Translations under genes and position numbers: made by a program
Notes under the pieces: model-generated
The model's database searches: none
Told to the model about the DNA's origin: nothing
Seen by the model: the letters and a program-made list of their open reading frames with translations, nothing else
Shown: positions 8,231 to 16,899 of the stretch, piece by piece
How positions within the stretch are numbered: position 1 is the first letter of the stretch
Layout of the letters: each line of letters opens with the position of its first letter
Source of the DNA: Streptomyces sp. ITFR-16
GTDB lineage: Bacteria > Actinomycetota > Actinomycetes > Streptomycetales > Streptomycetaceae
Length of the DNA: 64,000 bases
Direction: 5' to 3'
Assembly: GCF_031844705.1 (NCBI RefSeq)
Contig: NZ_CP134609.1
Location: 3,534,001 to 3,598,000 of the forward strand

Positions 8231-9760
8231 ATGGCTACAGAAGACAAGAACCGCGCCACCGCCGCCGCGATCCTTCCGCTCGTCGGTGGCGCCGCGAACG
8301 TCCGCTCCATCGCCCACTGCATGACCCGGCTCCGGCTGGGTCTGCACGACCGTTCGCTCGTCCAGGACGAGGCGCTGAAGGCCGTGCCCGCCGTCATGGG
8401 CGTGGTCGAGGACGACACGTACCAGATCGTGCTCGGTCCCGGTACGGTCGCCCGCGTCACCCCGGAGTTCGAGAAGCTCGTCGAGGAGGAGCGGGACTCG
8501 GCGCCCGCCCCGGCCGCGTCCGCCGCCCCGCTCACGGCGGAGGAACTGGCCGCGCAGGGCGCCGAGATGCGGGCGGCCAGGAAGGCGAGGAACGCCACGC
8601 CGTTCAAGCTGTTCCTGCGCCGGATCGCCAACATCTTCGTGCCGCTGATCCCGGCCCTGATCGGCTGCGGCATCATCGCCGGGCTCAACGGCCTGCTGGT
8701 GAACCTCGGCTGGCTGACCTCGGTCACCCCGGCCCTGGCGGCGATGGCGTCCGGCTTCATGGCGCTGATCGCGGTCTTCGTCGGCTACAACACGGCGAAG
8801 GAGTTCGGCGGCACGCCGATCCTCGGCGGCGCGGTCGCGGCCATCATCGTCTTCCCGGGCGTCGCGAACATCGAGGCGTTCGGCCAGAAGCTCTCCCCCG
8901 GCCAGGGCGGCGTCCTCGGCGCCCTGGGTGCGGCGGTGCTCGCGGTGTACGTGGAGAAGTGGTGCCGGCGCTGGGTCCCGGAGGCGCTGGACGTCCTGGT
9001 CACCCCGACCCTGACGGTGCTGATCTCCGGCCTGGTGACCATCTTCGGCCTGATGTACGTGGCGGGCGAGATCTCCACCGCGATCGGCACGTTCGCCGAC
9101 TGGCTGCTCTCCAACGGCGGCGCCGGCGCGGGTCTCGTCCTCGGCGGCTTCTTCCTCCCGCTGGTCATGCTGGGTCTGCACCAGGCGCTGATCCCGATCC
9201 ACACCACGCTGATCGAGCAGCAGGGCTACACGGTCCTGCTCCCGATTCTCGCCATGGCCGGGGCCGGCCAGGTCGGTGCGGCCCTCGCGGTGTACTTCCG
9301 TCTCCCCCGCAACGAGTCGATCCGCCGGACCATCAAGTCCGCCCTGCCCGCGGGCTTCCTGGGGGTCGGCGAGCCGCTGATCTACGGTGTCTCGCTGCCG
9401 CTGGGCCGCCCGTTCGTCACGGCGTGCGTGGGCGGTGCGTTCGGCGGCGCGTTCGTCGGCTTCTTCAACCAGCTGGGCGACGCGGTCGGCTCCACCGCGA
9501 TCGGCCCGTCCGGCTGGGCCCTGTTCCCCCTCCTGGACGGCAACCACGGCCTGGGCGCCACGATCGCGATCTACGCGGGCGGCCTGCTCGTCGGCTATCT
9601 GACCGGCTTCCTCGCCACGTACTTCTTCGGCTTCGGCAAGGACCTGCTGGCGGAGTTCAACGTCTCCCGGGAACCGACGTCCTCGCCCGTCACGGCCGCC
9701 TCCCCGGCCACGACGGCCGCCGGCCCGGACACCCCGGCGAAGGAACCCGCGTCCGTCTGA
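8231..9760 (+). CDS. murP: PTS transporter subunit EIIBC, probable MurNAc permease
   Basis: This 509-residue membrane protein has an N-terminal EIIB domain (phosphoryl-accepting Cys30 in AHCMTRLRL) followed by an EIIC domain with about ten hydrophobic segments and the sugar-site motif GVGEPLIYGVSLP. It lacks an EIIA domain, so phosphate must come from a separate EIIA(Glc/Crr)-type protein. Its position after murQ argues for N-acetylmuramic acid import as the 6-phosphate. The gap to murQ is 47 bases, consistent with one transcript. The last 30 residues are Pro/Ala/Thr-rich and probably a loose cytosolic tail. Confidence 0.88.
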   Translation: MATEDKNRATAAAILPLVGGAANVRSIAHCMTRLRLGLHDRSLVQDEALKAVPAVMGVVEDDTYQIVLGPGTVARVTPEFEKLVEEERDSAPAPAASAAPLTAEELAAQGAEMRAARKARNATPFKLFLRRIANIFVPLIPALIGCGIIAGLNGLLVNLGWLTSVTPALAAMASGFMALIAVFVGYNTAKEFGGTPILGGAVAAIIVFPGVANIEAFGQKLSPGQGGVLGALGAAVLAVYVEKWCRRWVPEALDVLVTPTLTVLISGLVTIFGLMYVAGEISTAIGTFADWLLSNGGAGAGLVLGGFFLPLVMLGLHQALIPIHTTLIEQQGYTVLLPILAMAGAGQVGAALAVYFRLPRNESIRRTIKSALPAGFLGVGEPLIYGVSLPLGRPFVTACVGGAFGGAFVGFFNQLGDAVGSTAIGPSGWALFPLLDGNHGLGATIAIYAGGLLVGYLTGFLATYFFGFGKDLLAEFNVSREPTSSPVTAASPATTAAGPDTPAKEPASV

Positions 9761-9774
9761 CCCCACACCGGCAC

Positions 9775-9811
9775 AGAAGAGCGGCGGCACCCTGCGGGGG
9801 CCGCCGCTTCT
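9775..9811 (+). terminator. Probable terminator of the mur cluster
   Basis: GCGGCGGC (9781-9788) pairs with GCCGCCGC (9800-9807). The flanking AGAAG and TTCT extend the stem past a two-base bulge. It begins 14 bases past the murP stop. Confidence 0.55.
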
Positions 9812-9859
9812 CCCGGTGTCCCGCGGTCGTGTGAGCGGCGCACCGGACACCGCTCCCGT

Positions 9860-10687
9860 TCACCGCCCGGGCGTGGCCCGCTTTCCGGCCAGGTCCAGCA
9901 GCGCGTCATGCGTCTCCCGGTCGGCCGCCACGATCAGGCCGCCCTCGCCCGTGTGGACGGGCCGGCCGTCGATGCCGGTCACCACGCAGCCGGCGGCCTC
10001 GCAGAGGGCGATGCCCGCGGCGAAGTGCACGCTGTCGAGGCGCAGGCCAGGGCCCCCGTCGGTGACGTACGCGGCCCTGCGGCCCGCGGCGACCCAGGCG
10101 ACGGCCAGGGTGCTGGAGACGACGCGCGGCCGGAAGCGCCCGGCGAACTCCGGTGCGGCCAGGAGGTCCACCCCCCGGAAGGCGCGGGCGTGCGGGAACG
10201 GCGGGTCGAGGTTGACGTCGACCAGCCGCGAGCCGGCCGAGGGCGCCAGCTTCTCGTCGGACCCGTCGCCCGTCCGCACGCACGCCTGTGCGCCGTCGGT
10301 CCAGAACACCTCGTCGCCGAACGGGTCGGCCGACGCGGCCGCGGTGACGGCGGACCCCACCCGGAGCGCGACGTTCACCGCGACCAGCATGTTCCGCACC
10401 GCGTAGTTCAGCGTGCCGCACAGCGGATCGACCAGCCATCGGCGCTCCGCGCCCGCCGCGCCGCCCGCCCCGCTCTCCTCACCCGTCACGGCGTCATCGG
10501 GCCGGGCCGTCCGCAGCACGTCCAGGACGGCCTTCTCCGCCGCCAGGTCGGCGGTCGTCGCGAAGTCACCGGCGGACTTCTCGAACCTCTCCAGCGAGGT
10601 CCCGTACAGCTCCCGTACCACCTCGGCTCCGGCCCGCGCCGCCCTGACGGCCAGTTGGGCATCGGTTTCCGTGTTCATGCTCACCAT
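9860..10687 (-). CDS. Inositol-monophosphatase-family protein with altered metal motif
   Basis: This 275-residue protein has the fold of Mg-dependent inositol monophosphatase/FBPase enzymes. It shows GDFATTADLAAEKAV (motif A region), the metal ligand pair in GEES, and a C-terminal substrate segment. In the key motif the usual DPIDGT is DPLCGTLNYA, so the second metal-binding Asp is replaced by Cys. That could lower or change activity; similar DPLCGT variants may be a Streptomyces subgroup. ATGs at 10687 and 10678 are both possible. Substrate is unknown. No partner gene is obvious, and the neighbouring small genes are transcribed the same way. Confidence 0.82.
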   Translation of the reverse strand: MVSMNTETDAQLAVRAARAGAEVVRELYGTSLERFEKSAGDFATTADLAAEKAVLDVLRTARPDDAVTGEESGAGGAAGAERRWLVDPLCGTLNYAVRNMLVAVNVALRVGSAVTAAASADPFGDEVFWTDGAQACVRTGDGSDEKLAPSAGSRLVDVNLDPPFPHARAFRGVDLLAAPEFAGRFRPRVVSSTLAVAWVAAGRRAAYVTDGGPGLRLDSVHFAAGIALCEAAGCVVTGIDGRPVHTGEGGLIVAADRETHDALLDLAGKRATPGR

Positions 10688-10719
10688 GCCCGCAGGCTAT
10701 CGTCGGCCCTCCCCCGCCC

Positions 10720-10962
10720 TCATCTCGGCAGCTGTCCTTCGCGGTTGACCTCCGTCACCCGCGCCCGCAGGACGAGCCCCGGCGGGGCCGGGCGGACGCA
10801 GTCGGGCGGGCAGTCCCACTCCGCGCCGCCGCCGGGCGGGCGCAGCCGCACGTACGGTCCGGCGCGCCCGGTCACCCGGCCGACCCGCCCGTCCCTGGCA
10901 TCCATGGCGAAGGAACCCGGCTCCGGCGCACACGCCTCGAACCCGCCTCCCTCACCCACCAT
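10720..10962 (-). CDS. Small conserved protein, 80 aa
   Basis: This is an 80-residue protein with the pattern DARDGRVGRVTG, then YVRLRPPGGGAEWDCPPDCVRP. It resembles a family of small streptomycete proteins, often found near XRE/HTH regulators, that look like short beta-barrels. The ATG at 10962 lies inside the 3' end of the upstream small gene (11-base overlap), so the two are coupled. No function is known and no catalytic motif is seen. Confidence 0.7.
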   Translation of the reverse strand: MVGEGGGFEACAPEPGSFAMDARDGRVGRVTGRAGPYVRLRPPGGGAEWDCPPDCVRPAPPGLVLRARVTEVNREGQLPR

Positions 10963-11194
10963 GACCGGCCGCCTTCCCGGCCAGCGCCCGGCTCAGCCGC
11001 AGCGCCGTCTCGAGGTTGCAGCGCCCCAGGTCGACGAGGACCGCCGACGCGTCGCCCGCGCACGAGACCGGGTCGACCCGCAGCGACGGCAGCGTGACCC
11101 CGACCCCCGCGAACCCCTCCCGCAGCCGCACCACCGCCTCCTCGGCCTCCCGCACTCCGCCTGCCGCCGCCCTGTGCCGTTCCGTAGTCGTCAT
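10952..11194 (-). CDS. Small conserved protein, 80 aa, coupled to the downstream gene
   Basis: This 80-residue mainly helical protein starts MTTTERHRAAAGGVREAEEA. It has a middle segment GVTLPSLRVDPVSC and a terminal helix containing LGRCNLETALRLSRAL. Two cysteines are present. The gene overlaps the next small gene by 11 bases. In streptomycetes similar paired small proteins are common and unassigned. Purines before the ATG (GGAATGG) are a weak ribosome-binding site. Function is unknown. Confidence 0.7.
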   Translation of the reverse strand: MTTTERHRAAAGGVREAEEAVVRLREGFAGVGVTLPSLRVDPVSCAGDASAVLVDLGRCNLETALRLSRALAGKAAGHGG

Positions 11195-11344
11195 GATCCA
11201 TTCCTTCCACGCTGAGTAATGTCAATGCATACCCAGCGTGGCCATTCTCTCTTTAGCCTGGAAGAGGTGCAGTTCCGGCAACCACGTGCACGCCACGGGG
11301 AGTTGTCATGCCAGGGCCCAACGGTCTTCCACGCCCACGTGCCC

Positions 11345-12001
11345 CTAGGCCGGAGAGGCCGGGTGGAGTACCGCGAACAGGCCCCGGGCCGGGGTGCCGT
11401 CGGGCAGGGTCCAGACGCCCGAGACATGGCCTGCGGCCCCCTTGGGGAGGGCGGGTGCGCCGTGCTCGGCGGGCCGCAGCGCCCGGCTCAGGCGGAGAAG
11501 ACCGCCGTCCGGGGTGGCCAGCGCGGTGCCCTCGGGGTCGTCGGTGGCCGTCGCGGTGCCGGGGAGCGGTCCCGTACCGGCGTAGGAGCGGGCGATGTCC
11601 CGGTCCGGGGTGTCGCTGACGCTCTGCGCCTGGGCCTGGGCGCGGCCCTCGATAAGGGCGAGCAACTGGGCGACCAGCACCGGGTCGTGGACCCCGTCGT
11701 AGGCCCAGCGCGGACCCAGTACCCCGTGCTCCATGGTGCCGACCAGGGCGTGCTCCGCCCCGTCGAGCGGAGCCGCGCGATAGGTGAGCGGTACCAGATA
11801 GGCGGCCGGGCGGGGCCCCGAGGTGTCGGTGACCACCATGAACTCGATGCCCACCTCGCCCTGCGGATCGTCCAGCCGGAACCCGCCGGACTTCACCAAC
11901 TCCGGCTCCCCCGCGCCGCCGTACCAGGGGCGGGCGGGGAGCCAGGAGGTGAGCAGTTCCAGCTTGGTGGGCTGGAGGGTGGTGCGATGGATGACGGCCA
12001 T
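11345..12001 (-). CDS. Stand-alone maltokinase N-terminal cap-like protein
   Basis: This 218-residue protein starts MAVIHRTTLQPTKLELLTSW and resembles the N-terminal cap domain of actinobacterial maltokinase (Mak/Pep2), including the KLELLTSWLPARPWY and FMVV.DTSG..PAAYLVPLTYR patterns. No kinase C-lobe follows, so it cannot phosphorylate maltose on its own. Databases sometimes label such proteins 1,4-alpha-glucan branching protein, a poor name by inheritance. It might bind alpha-glucan or assist a glucan enzyme; that is inference. It is a single-gene unit on the minus strand, just downstream of the GH87-like gene and separated from it by a terminator hairpin. Confidence 0.75.
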   Translation of the reverse strand: MAVIHRTTLQPTKLELLTSWLPARPWYGGAGEPELVKSGGFRLDDPQGEVGIEFMVVTDTSGPRPAAYLVPLTYRAAPLDGAEHALVGTMEHGVLGPRWAYDGVHDPVLVAQLLALIEGRAQAQAQSVSDTPDRDIARSYAGTGPLPGTATATDDPEGTALATPDGGLLRLSRALRPAEHGAPALPKGAAGHVSGVWTLPDGTPARGLFAVLHPASPA

Positions 12002-12049
12002 ACCGAAGGATCTCCCCTGTGATCGGACGCGGACCGTCCCACCCTTTCA

Positions 12050-12076
12050 CCGGCGGGCCCGGGCCGGGCCCGCCGG
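12050..12076 (-). terminator. Terminator after the GH87-like gene
   Basis: An 11-bp perfect stem (CCGGCGGGCCC at 12050-12060 with GGGCCCGCCGG at 12066-12076, five-base loop) lies 16 bases beyond the GH87-like gene stop. Confidence 0.65.
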
Positions 12077-12092
12077 GTGCGGCGGAAGCGTG

Positions 12093-14150
12093 TCACCAGG
12101 CGCCGGGCGCCGGTGGCGGGGTCACCTCCGGGCGGTCGTCGCAGGTGATCGTGTTGGGCAGCAGCCAGGGGGCGAGCCAGCCGCCGTCGTTGCCGCCCAG
12201 GTCCGTGAGGGAGAACTCCGAGCCCGTCGCCGGGAAGTTGAACGAGCCGCAGTTGTTCACGCCGACCGCGCCCACGTGGCGCGCGTCCACGTTCTCGAAG
12301 GTGGCGTCGCCCGCCGCACGGGCGCTCAGGACCGAGGTGCCCGTGCCGTCCACCCTGATGTCCTTGAAGTGGACGTTCTTGATGACGTACTGGTCCTTCA
12401 CCCCCCAGTCGGAGACCAGCATGATCGCGTTGTACGTGCTGTCGAGGAAGTCGTTGCCGGTGACCCGGATGTCGGCGGTGTCGATGCTCCGGTCCAGGGC
12501 GAAGATCCACAGGGCGCCGAGCCCGATGTTCCAGTTGAGTTCGTACGTACCGGCGCGGACCGTCGTGTTGCCCGTCAGGTTCAGCTTGCCGGTGAAGGGT
12601 TCGGCGCCGAAGCGGGAGCCGATGTGCAGGGCGCTGCCCTCGCGGACGGGGTCGGCGACCAGGTTGTCCGAGACGGTGGTGTCGGTGCCGCCGTAGAGCG
12701 CGATGCCGTTGGCCAGAACCGGTGTCTGGACGGTGTTGTGGTCGATGGTGTTGCGGGCGTCCGCGGTCTTCTCGGACCACAGGGCGAGGCCGTCGTCGCC
12801 GGAGTTGCGCACGAAGGTGTGCGAGATCCGGGAATCGGTCACGCCGGTGTGGAAGTTGACGGCGTCGGCGATCTGGTCGACGATCGTGTTCCCGGTGATC
12901 CGCAGGTTCTTCATCGGGCCGTCGAACCACATGCCGACCTTGGTGTGGCTGATGTGCAGCCCCTCGACGGTCGAGTCGCTCAGCGCGCCGCCGATGGCGT
13001 TGACCTGGTCGGTGTCGACGCGCTCCCGTACGTCGCCCTCGATGGCGAAGCCGGAGAGATGGACGTTGCGGCTGCCGCCGCGGGCGGCGTCCTTGCCGTA
13101 GAAGCCCACGCCGGTGTGGACCGAGCCGTCGGCGGCGGGCTTGTCGAGCGCCACCTCACGGCCCTTGATCTTCGTGTACCAGTTGCCGGCACCGGTGATC
13201 GTGACGTCGTCGACGACGATGTGCCGGTCGACCCGGTACGTGCCCGGCGGGATGTACACCTTGAGGCGGGTGAGCCGGGCGAAGGCGACGGCCTTGTCGA
13301 TCGCGCCCGCCGAGTCCCGCCGGCCGGTCGGGTCGGCGCCGAACGCGAGGACGTTGGCGGCGAGCAGTTCGACGTGCGGCAGGCCGACCAGCTCCGAGTC
13401 CAGCAGGTCGACGACCGTCCACGCCGCCTTGCTGCCGGCCGGCACGGTCAGCCGTACGGTGTCGCCCGCGCGGTACGTCCGGCCGAGCAGGAGCCGCTGC
13501 TCGTCGTAGAAGTGGCTGGGCCGGAACGGCTTGGCGATCTCCGGGGCGGGCGTCGTCGCGTCGGGCACGCAGGAGCACTCCGTGATCCACCAGTCCGGGT
13601 GGAGCAGCCCGGCGCCGGGGTCGTTGGAGAACGGGTACTGGTTGTAGAGCCAGGAGTACTGCGAGGTCAGCGTCATGGTGGAGCGCTTGGCGCCGTTCAC
13701 CGCGACATCGAGCGGTGCGGTGATCCCGCCGCCGTCCGGGGCGTCCGGAATGCTGTAGCGCACGGTGATCGCGTTGGCGGCGGCAGGCAGCGTGAACTCG
13801 ACGTACCGGCCCGGGGTCAGCCTGACCGCCCTGCGGCCCGACGCCTCGGAGGGCAGCGTGTAGGCGTCGCGGTCGGGGCCGATGACCGTGCCGTCGGTGA
13901 CCGCGTTCTCCGCCTCCTGCTCGGCGAACGCCACCTTCGCGCCCCGGCCGGCGACCAGGGCCGGATCGAGGGCGGCCCGGGTGACGACGGGGGCCGGGGC
14001 GGCGGCGCGTGGCTGCGCCAGCGCGGGCGCGCCGCCCAGCAGGCCGAGGCCGAGGGCGGCCGCGGTCGCCGAGGCGACGGCCGCCGCGAACCGGACCGTC
14101 CGCCGCGGTCTTCGCGGCCCCGCTTCCGCGCCGGTGAACTTCCGTGACAT
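12093..14150 (-). CDS. Secreted right-handed beta-helix glycosidase, GH87-like (alpha-1,3-glucanase/mycodextranase)
   Basis: This 685-residue secreted enzyme probably cuts alpha-1,3-glucans such as those of fungal walls. The N-terminus has a twin-Arg-like charged stretch (PRRPRRTVRF), a hydrophobic core and an Ala-rich cleavage region near residue 47. A CBM35/6-like beta-sandwich (about 75-200; FAEQEAENAV, YVEFTLPA) precedes a pectate-lyase-like parallel beta-helix starting with FGADPTGRRDSAGAIDKA. The segment VRNSGDDGLALWS at about residue 452 has the Asp pair expected of the GH87 active site. The family call is from motif memory and could be another beta-helix family. It is a single gene with its own terminator. 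Confidence 0.75.
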   Translation of the reverse strand: MSRKFTGAEAGPRRPRRTVRFAAAVASATAAALGLGLLGGAPALAQPRAAAPAPVVTRAALDPALVAGRGAKVAFAEQEAENAVTDGTVIGPDRDAYTLPSEASGRRAVRLTPGRYVEFTLPAAANAITVRYSIPDAPDGGGITAPLDVAVNGAKRSTMTLTSQYSWLYNQYPFSNDPGAGLLHPDWWITECSCVPDATTPAPEIAKPFRPSHFYDEQRLLLGRTYRAGDTVRLTVPAGSKAAWTVVDLLDSELVGLPHVELLAANVLAFGADPTGRRDSAGAIDKAVAFARLTRLKVYIPPGTYRVDRHIVVDDVTITGAGNWYTKIKGREVALDKPAADGSVHTGVGFYGKDAARGGSRNVHLSGFAIEGDVRERVDTDQVNAIGGALSDSTVEGLHISHTKVGMWFDGPMKNLRITGNTIVDQIADAVNFHTGVTDSRISHTFVRNSGDDGLALWSEKTADARNTIDHNTVQTPVLANGIALYGGTDTTVSDNLVADPVREGSALHIGSRFGAEPFTGKLNLTGNTTVRAGTYELNWNIGLGALWIFALDRSIDTADIRVTGNDFLDSTYNAIMLVSDWGVKDQYVIKNVHFKDIRVDGTGTSVLSARAAGDATFENVDARHVGAVGVNNCGSFNFPATGSEFSLTDLGGNDGGWLAPWLLPNTITCDDRPEVTPPPAPGAW

Positions 14151-14331
14151 CGCATGCCCGTTTCTCTGAAGGGGTGAACGGCCGGGCGCGCGTGGGGAGT
14201 CGCCGCCGCCATGAGGTGAGGCGACAGTAGGACCCGTACATCCCGGCCCACAAGACTCCTGCGAGCAGTTTTCTCCCGACTGACTCCCAACTGCGTTGTC
14301 TCGTCATTTTTTTGCGTGACCGAGCGCAAAA

Positions 14332-14374
14332 GCTGTCCCCCGCACCCAGGACACGAGCGGGTGCGGGGGACAGC
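14332..14374 (-). terminator. Strong terminator of the LAHTG-protein gene
   Basis: A 16-bp perfect stem (arms 14332-14347 and 14359-14374, 11-base loop) lies 24 bases past the gene's stop. On the minus strand it is followed by a run of four T residues (GCTTTTGCG), a near-canonical rho-independent signal. Confidence 0.8.
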
Positions 14375-14397
14375 GTGCAGGCGGAGGAGAGACAGGG

Positions 14398-16749
14398 TCA
14401 GTGACCCGGGGCCCTCCTGCGTCGCATCCACCACGTCAGCGCGCCGCCCACGACGGCCAGGCCCGCGGCCGCCCCCGTGATCAGACCGACCGGCAGATCG
14501 TTCCCGGTGTGGGCGAGGTCGCCTTCCGGGTCCTTCGCCGGCGGGGTGGTGTGACCGCCGCCGCCCGGCGCGGACGCGCTCGGCGCCGGGCTCGACGGGC
14601 CGTCGGTCGGCTTCGGGCCGCCCGTACCCGTCGGCGTCGGCGTCGGCTTCGGGTCCTCCGGACTCGTCGGCTGGTCCGCCGTGCTCCCGCCGAGGTAGGC
14701 GGTCTCACTGTCCCGGTAGGTCACCTCGGCCTGCACGGACGTCCTGGTCGTCCTGTCCAGGCCCCGGTGCTCGGTGTTGAACTGGGTGCGGGTGATGTTC
14801 TTCTTCGGCGCCTTGGAGAAGTCGACCCCGCCCATGGACAGGATCCACACCTTGCCGTCGTAGACCCGCTCGAACTTGTAGTCGCCGTTCCTGAACGAGT
14901 CGACGTACTTGTCGTAGACGGTCTTCTTGTCCCAGTTCTTGTTCTCGCCCCTGAGCGGCCACCGCTTCACGTCATTGCTGTTGATGATCTTCCGGAAGTC
15001 GGTCGCGTCCACCGCGTCCTTGCGGCGGATGTACTCGGCGGCCACCCGCGAGGAGTAGACGCGGCGCAGATCGGCGTACGAGGCGTCGTCGTTGACCCGG
15101 CGCTCCAGCTCGGGCTGGATCGTCGAGAGGATCAGCTCCTCGGCCTGCTTGGTCTGCGTGTCGGTGAGCTTGCAGGAGGAGGCGGGCACATCGGGGCCCG
15201 TGGGGACCTCCATGTTGACCTTCAGCGGGGCGTCCAGGATGTAGATCCCGCCGTCCTGCTCGCGGATCTTCGCGGGCTTCGGAGTGATCCACTGCCGGAT
15301 GATCGGCAGGCAGGGCATGCCCTCCGGAGTACGCGGCGCCGCCTTCCAGAACCGCTCCCCGCGCTCGTACTTGTCGGGGTTCATCGCATCCGCGTAGTCG
15401 TGCTTGAGGATCAGGTCGGCCTCCAGCAGGACGCGCCCGGCATCCGTCTTCGCGAAGTCCTTGTCCATGATCAGGTCGGGCCGGACCGGGTTCAGGTTGA
15501 CCCAGAACTTGTCCGGCGTCAGCGCCAGCCAGGTGAAGAAGGCGTCCGAGGCCAGCTGGAGCTTGGCGTCACCGCCGTACCCCGGAGCGGCGTCCGGGTC
15601 CTTCACGTAGTCGGCCTTCATCGAGTAGTCGAGGCCCTTGCCCTTGACCGGCGTACCGACGTAGCTGATCTCCATGGTGGAGAAGTCGATGCCGCCCGGC
15701 CCCCGGCCGAAGTAGCCGCCCCGGTTGTTCTGGTTGTAGAGCGCCTGGAGCCGGCGCGCCTCCTCGACCGTCTTCCCGGACCGCAGGGCCTGGTCGATGA
15801 TCGGGCCCCGGCCGCCCTTGAGCGGGTCGGGGTTGAAGCGCGGGTCGTACTTCGTGTAGACGTTCGGCTTCTGGGTGCGCTCGATGGCGTTGGAGCGCCG
15901 CTCGTTGACACCCGCCTGGGTGCGGGCGGTGCCCCGGTCCCGCTTCAGGTCCTCGTCGAACTGCGCGATCTTCTTCCGCGTCGAGTCCTCGGTCCTGGCC
16001 CCGGTCAGATAGCGGAACGTGGACTTCGGCCGCTCCTTGGCGATCTGCCGGTCCGCCCTGAGCTGATCGTTCTCGATCTTGCCGTTGGACTTCATCTCGA
16101 CCTTGCGCTCGGTGCGCCGGTTGTGCGCGTCCACGACACGCGTGCGCTTCTCGCCGGTCTCCGGGTCCTTGTACTCGATCGGGTCCTGGCACCACCAGTC
16201 CGGCCCGATCATGTTGTACTTCTTGACCATGCGCGCCTCGAAGGCCTCGCCCCGGCGCGGATTGCCGTGGTTGCCGATGTAGCGCACATCCAGATAGCTC
16301 CGGAAGTCCTTGATCCCCTTGGCCTTGTTGTACTGGCTGTTGTAGCGGGCGTAGATCTCCATGACCTTGTCCGCGGGGTTCTTCGACTTGTTGTACGCGC
16401 GCTGCCACTTGCGGTAGTTGGTCCCCGCGGTCTTGCGCTGCGCCTCGGTCGGCGGCTGCACCCCGTCGTACGCCTTGGCCGGGTTGTCGTACGTGTAGTT
16501 CTCGTCGTTCGGCCACGCGTCGTACGGAAGGCTGTCCGGCGGGCCGGAGTTGGCCGGTGTGGACGGGTACGTCTTCTTGAGGAACTTCTCGTCGCACCGG
16601 ACCGGTTTGACGTTCGGCGCCTTCGCGGCATCCGCCTGGTCAAGGGCAGGAAGGCCGGTCAGGGTCAGAGCGGCCGCAGCGGTGACGGCGAGCGCGAGGC
16701 GTGACCATACGCGCCGAGGGCGCGCAGGAGGGTGTATTCGGATACTCAC
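14398..16749 (-). CDS. Large sortase-anchored (LAHTG) surface protein with PD-(D/E)XK-like motif set
   Basis: I do not recognise a named family for this 783-residue protein. The GTG at 16749 is preferred over 16791 because GGGGAG lies six bases before it and it directly begins a signal peptide (basic PPARPRRVWSR, then an Ala-rich core to about residue 42). The mature protein is hydrophilic, Lys/Asp/Tyr-rich and about 700 residues long. A Pro/Thr/Ser spacer, LAHTG (about 745-749), a hydrophobic helix and RRRR end the chain: a class E sortase cell-wall anchor signal. In residues 165-235, GEAFE (E171), VVDAH (D207) and VEMKS (E218, K220) followed by QLRADRQIA match the spacing of a PD-(D/E)XK nuclease core. 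The region from about 350 to 660 (GGIDFSTMEI...VLLEADLILK...) is another conserved-looking domain. Function is unknown. Confidence 0.85.
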   Translation of the reverse strand: MSIRIHPPARPRRVWSRLALAVTAAAALTLTGLPALDQADAAKAPNVKPVRCDEKFLKKTYPSTPANSGPPDSLPYDAWPNDENYTYDNPAKAYDGVQPPTEAQRKTAGTNYRKWQRAYNKSKNPADKVMEIYARYNSQYNKAKGIKDFRSYLDVRYIGNHGNPRRGEAFEARMVKKYNMIGPDWWCQDPIEYKDPETGEKRTRVVDAHNRRTERKVEMKSNGKIENDQLRADRQIAKERPKSTFRYLTGARTEDSTRKKIAQFDEDLKRDRGTARTQAGVNERRSNAIERTQKPNVYTKYDPRFNPDPLKGGRGPIIDQALRSGKTVEEARRLQALYNQNNRGGYFGRGPGGIDFSTMEISYVGTPVKGKGLDYSMKADYVKDPDAAPGYGGDAKLQLASDAFFTWLALTPDKFWVNLNPVRPDLIMDKDFAKTDAGRVLLEADLILKHDYADAMNPDKYERGERFWKAAPRTPEGMPCLPIIRQWITPKPAKIREQDGGIYILDAPLKVNMEVPTGPDVPASSCKLTDTQTKQAEELILSTIQPELERRVNDDASYADLRRVYSSRVAAEYIRRKDAVDATDFRKIINSNDVKRWPLRGENKNWDKKTVYDKYVDSFRNGDYKFERVYDGKVWILSMGGVDFSKAPKKNITRTQFNTEHRGLDRTTRTSVQAEVTYRDSETAYLGGSTADQPTSPEDPKPTPTPTGTGGPKPTDGPSSPAPSASAPGGGGHTTPPAKDPEGDLAHTGNDLPVGLITGAAAGLAVVGGALTWWMRRRRAPGH

Positions 16750-16899
16750 TGACTTCTCCCCGTGAGGCGGCGCCGTTGGTTCCGAGGCCAACTGATGTGA
16801 GTGCGCCGCCCGTTGTTCAATCTAGGGGCGAGTCCGTTGAGATCCAGGGGTTAATTCGGCATGTCCCCGCCAAATCTCCTCATGTTCGGATCGTTACGT

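Noticed and set aside
7475..9850. A 791-codon minus-strand frame opposite murQ/murP
   Set aside because: Composition is Arg/Gly/Asp-rich without domains, and it spans two genuine genes on the other strand.
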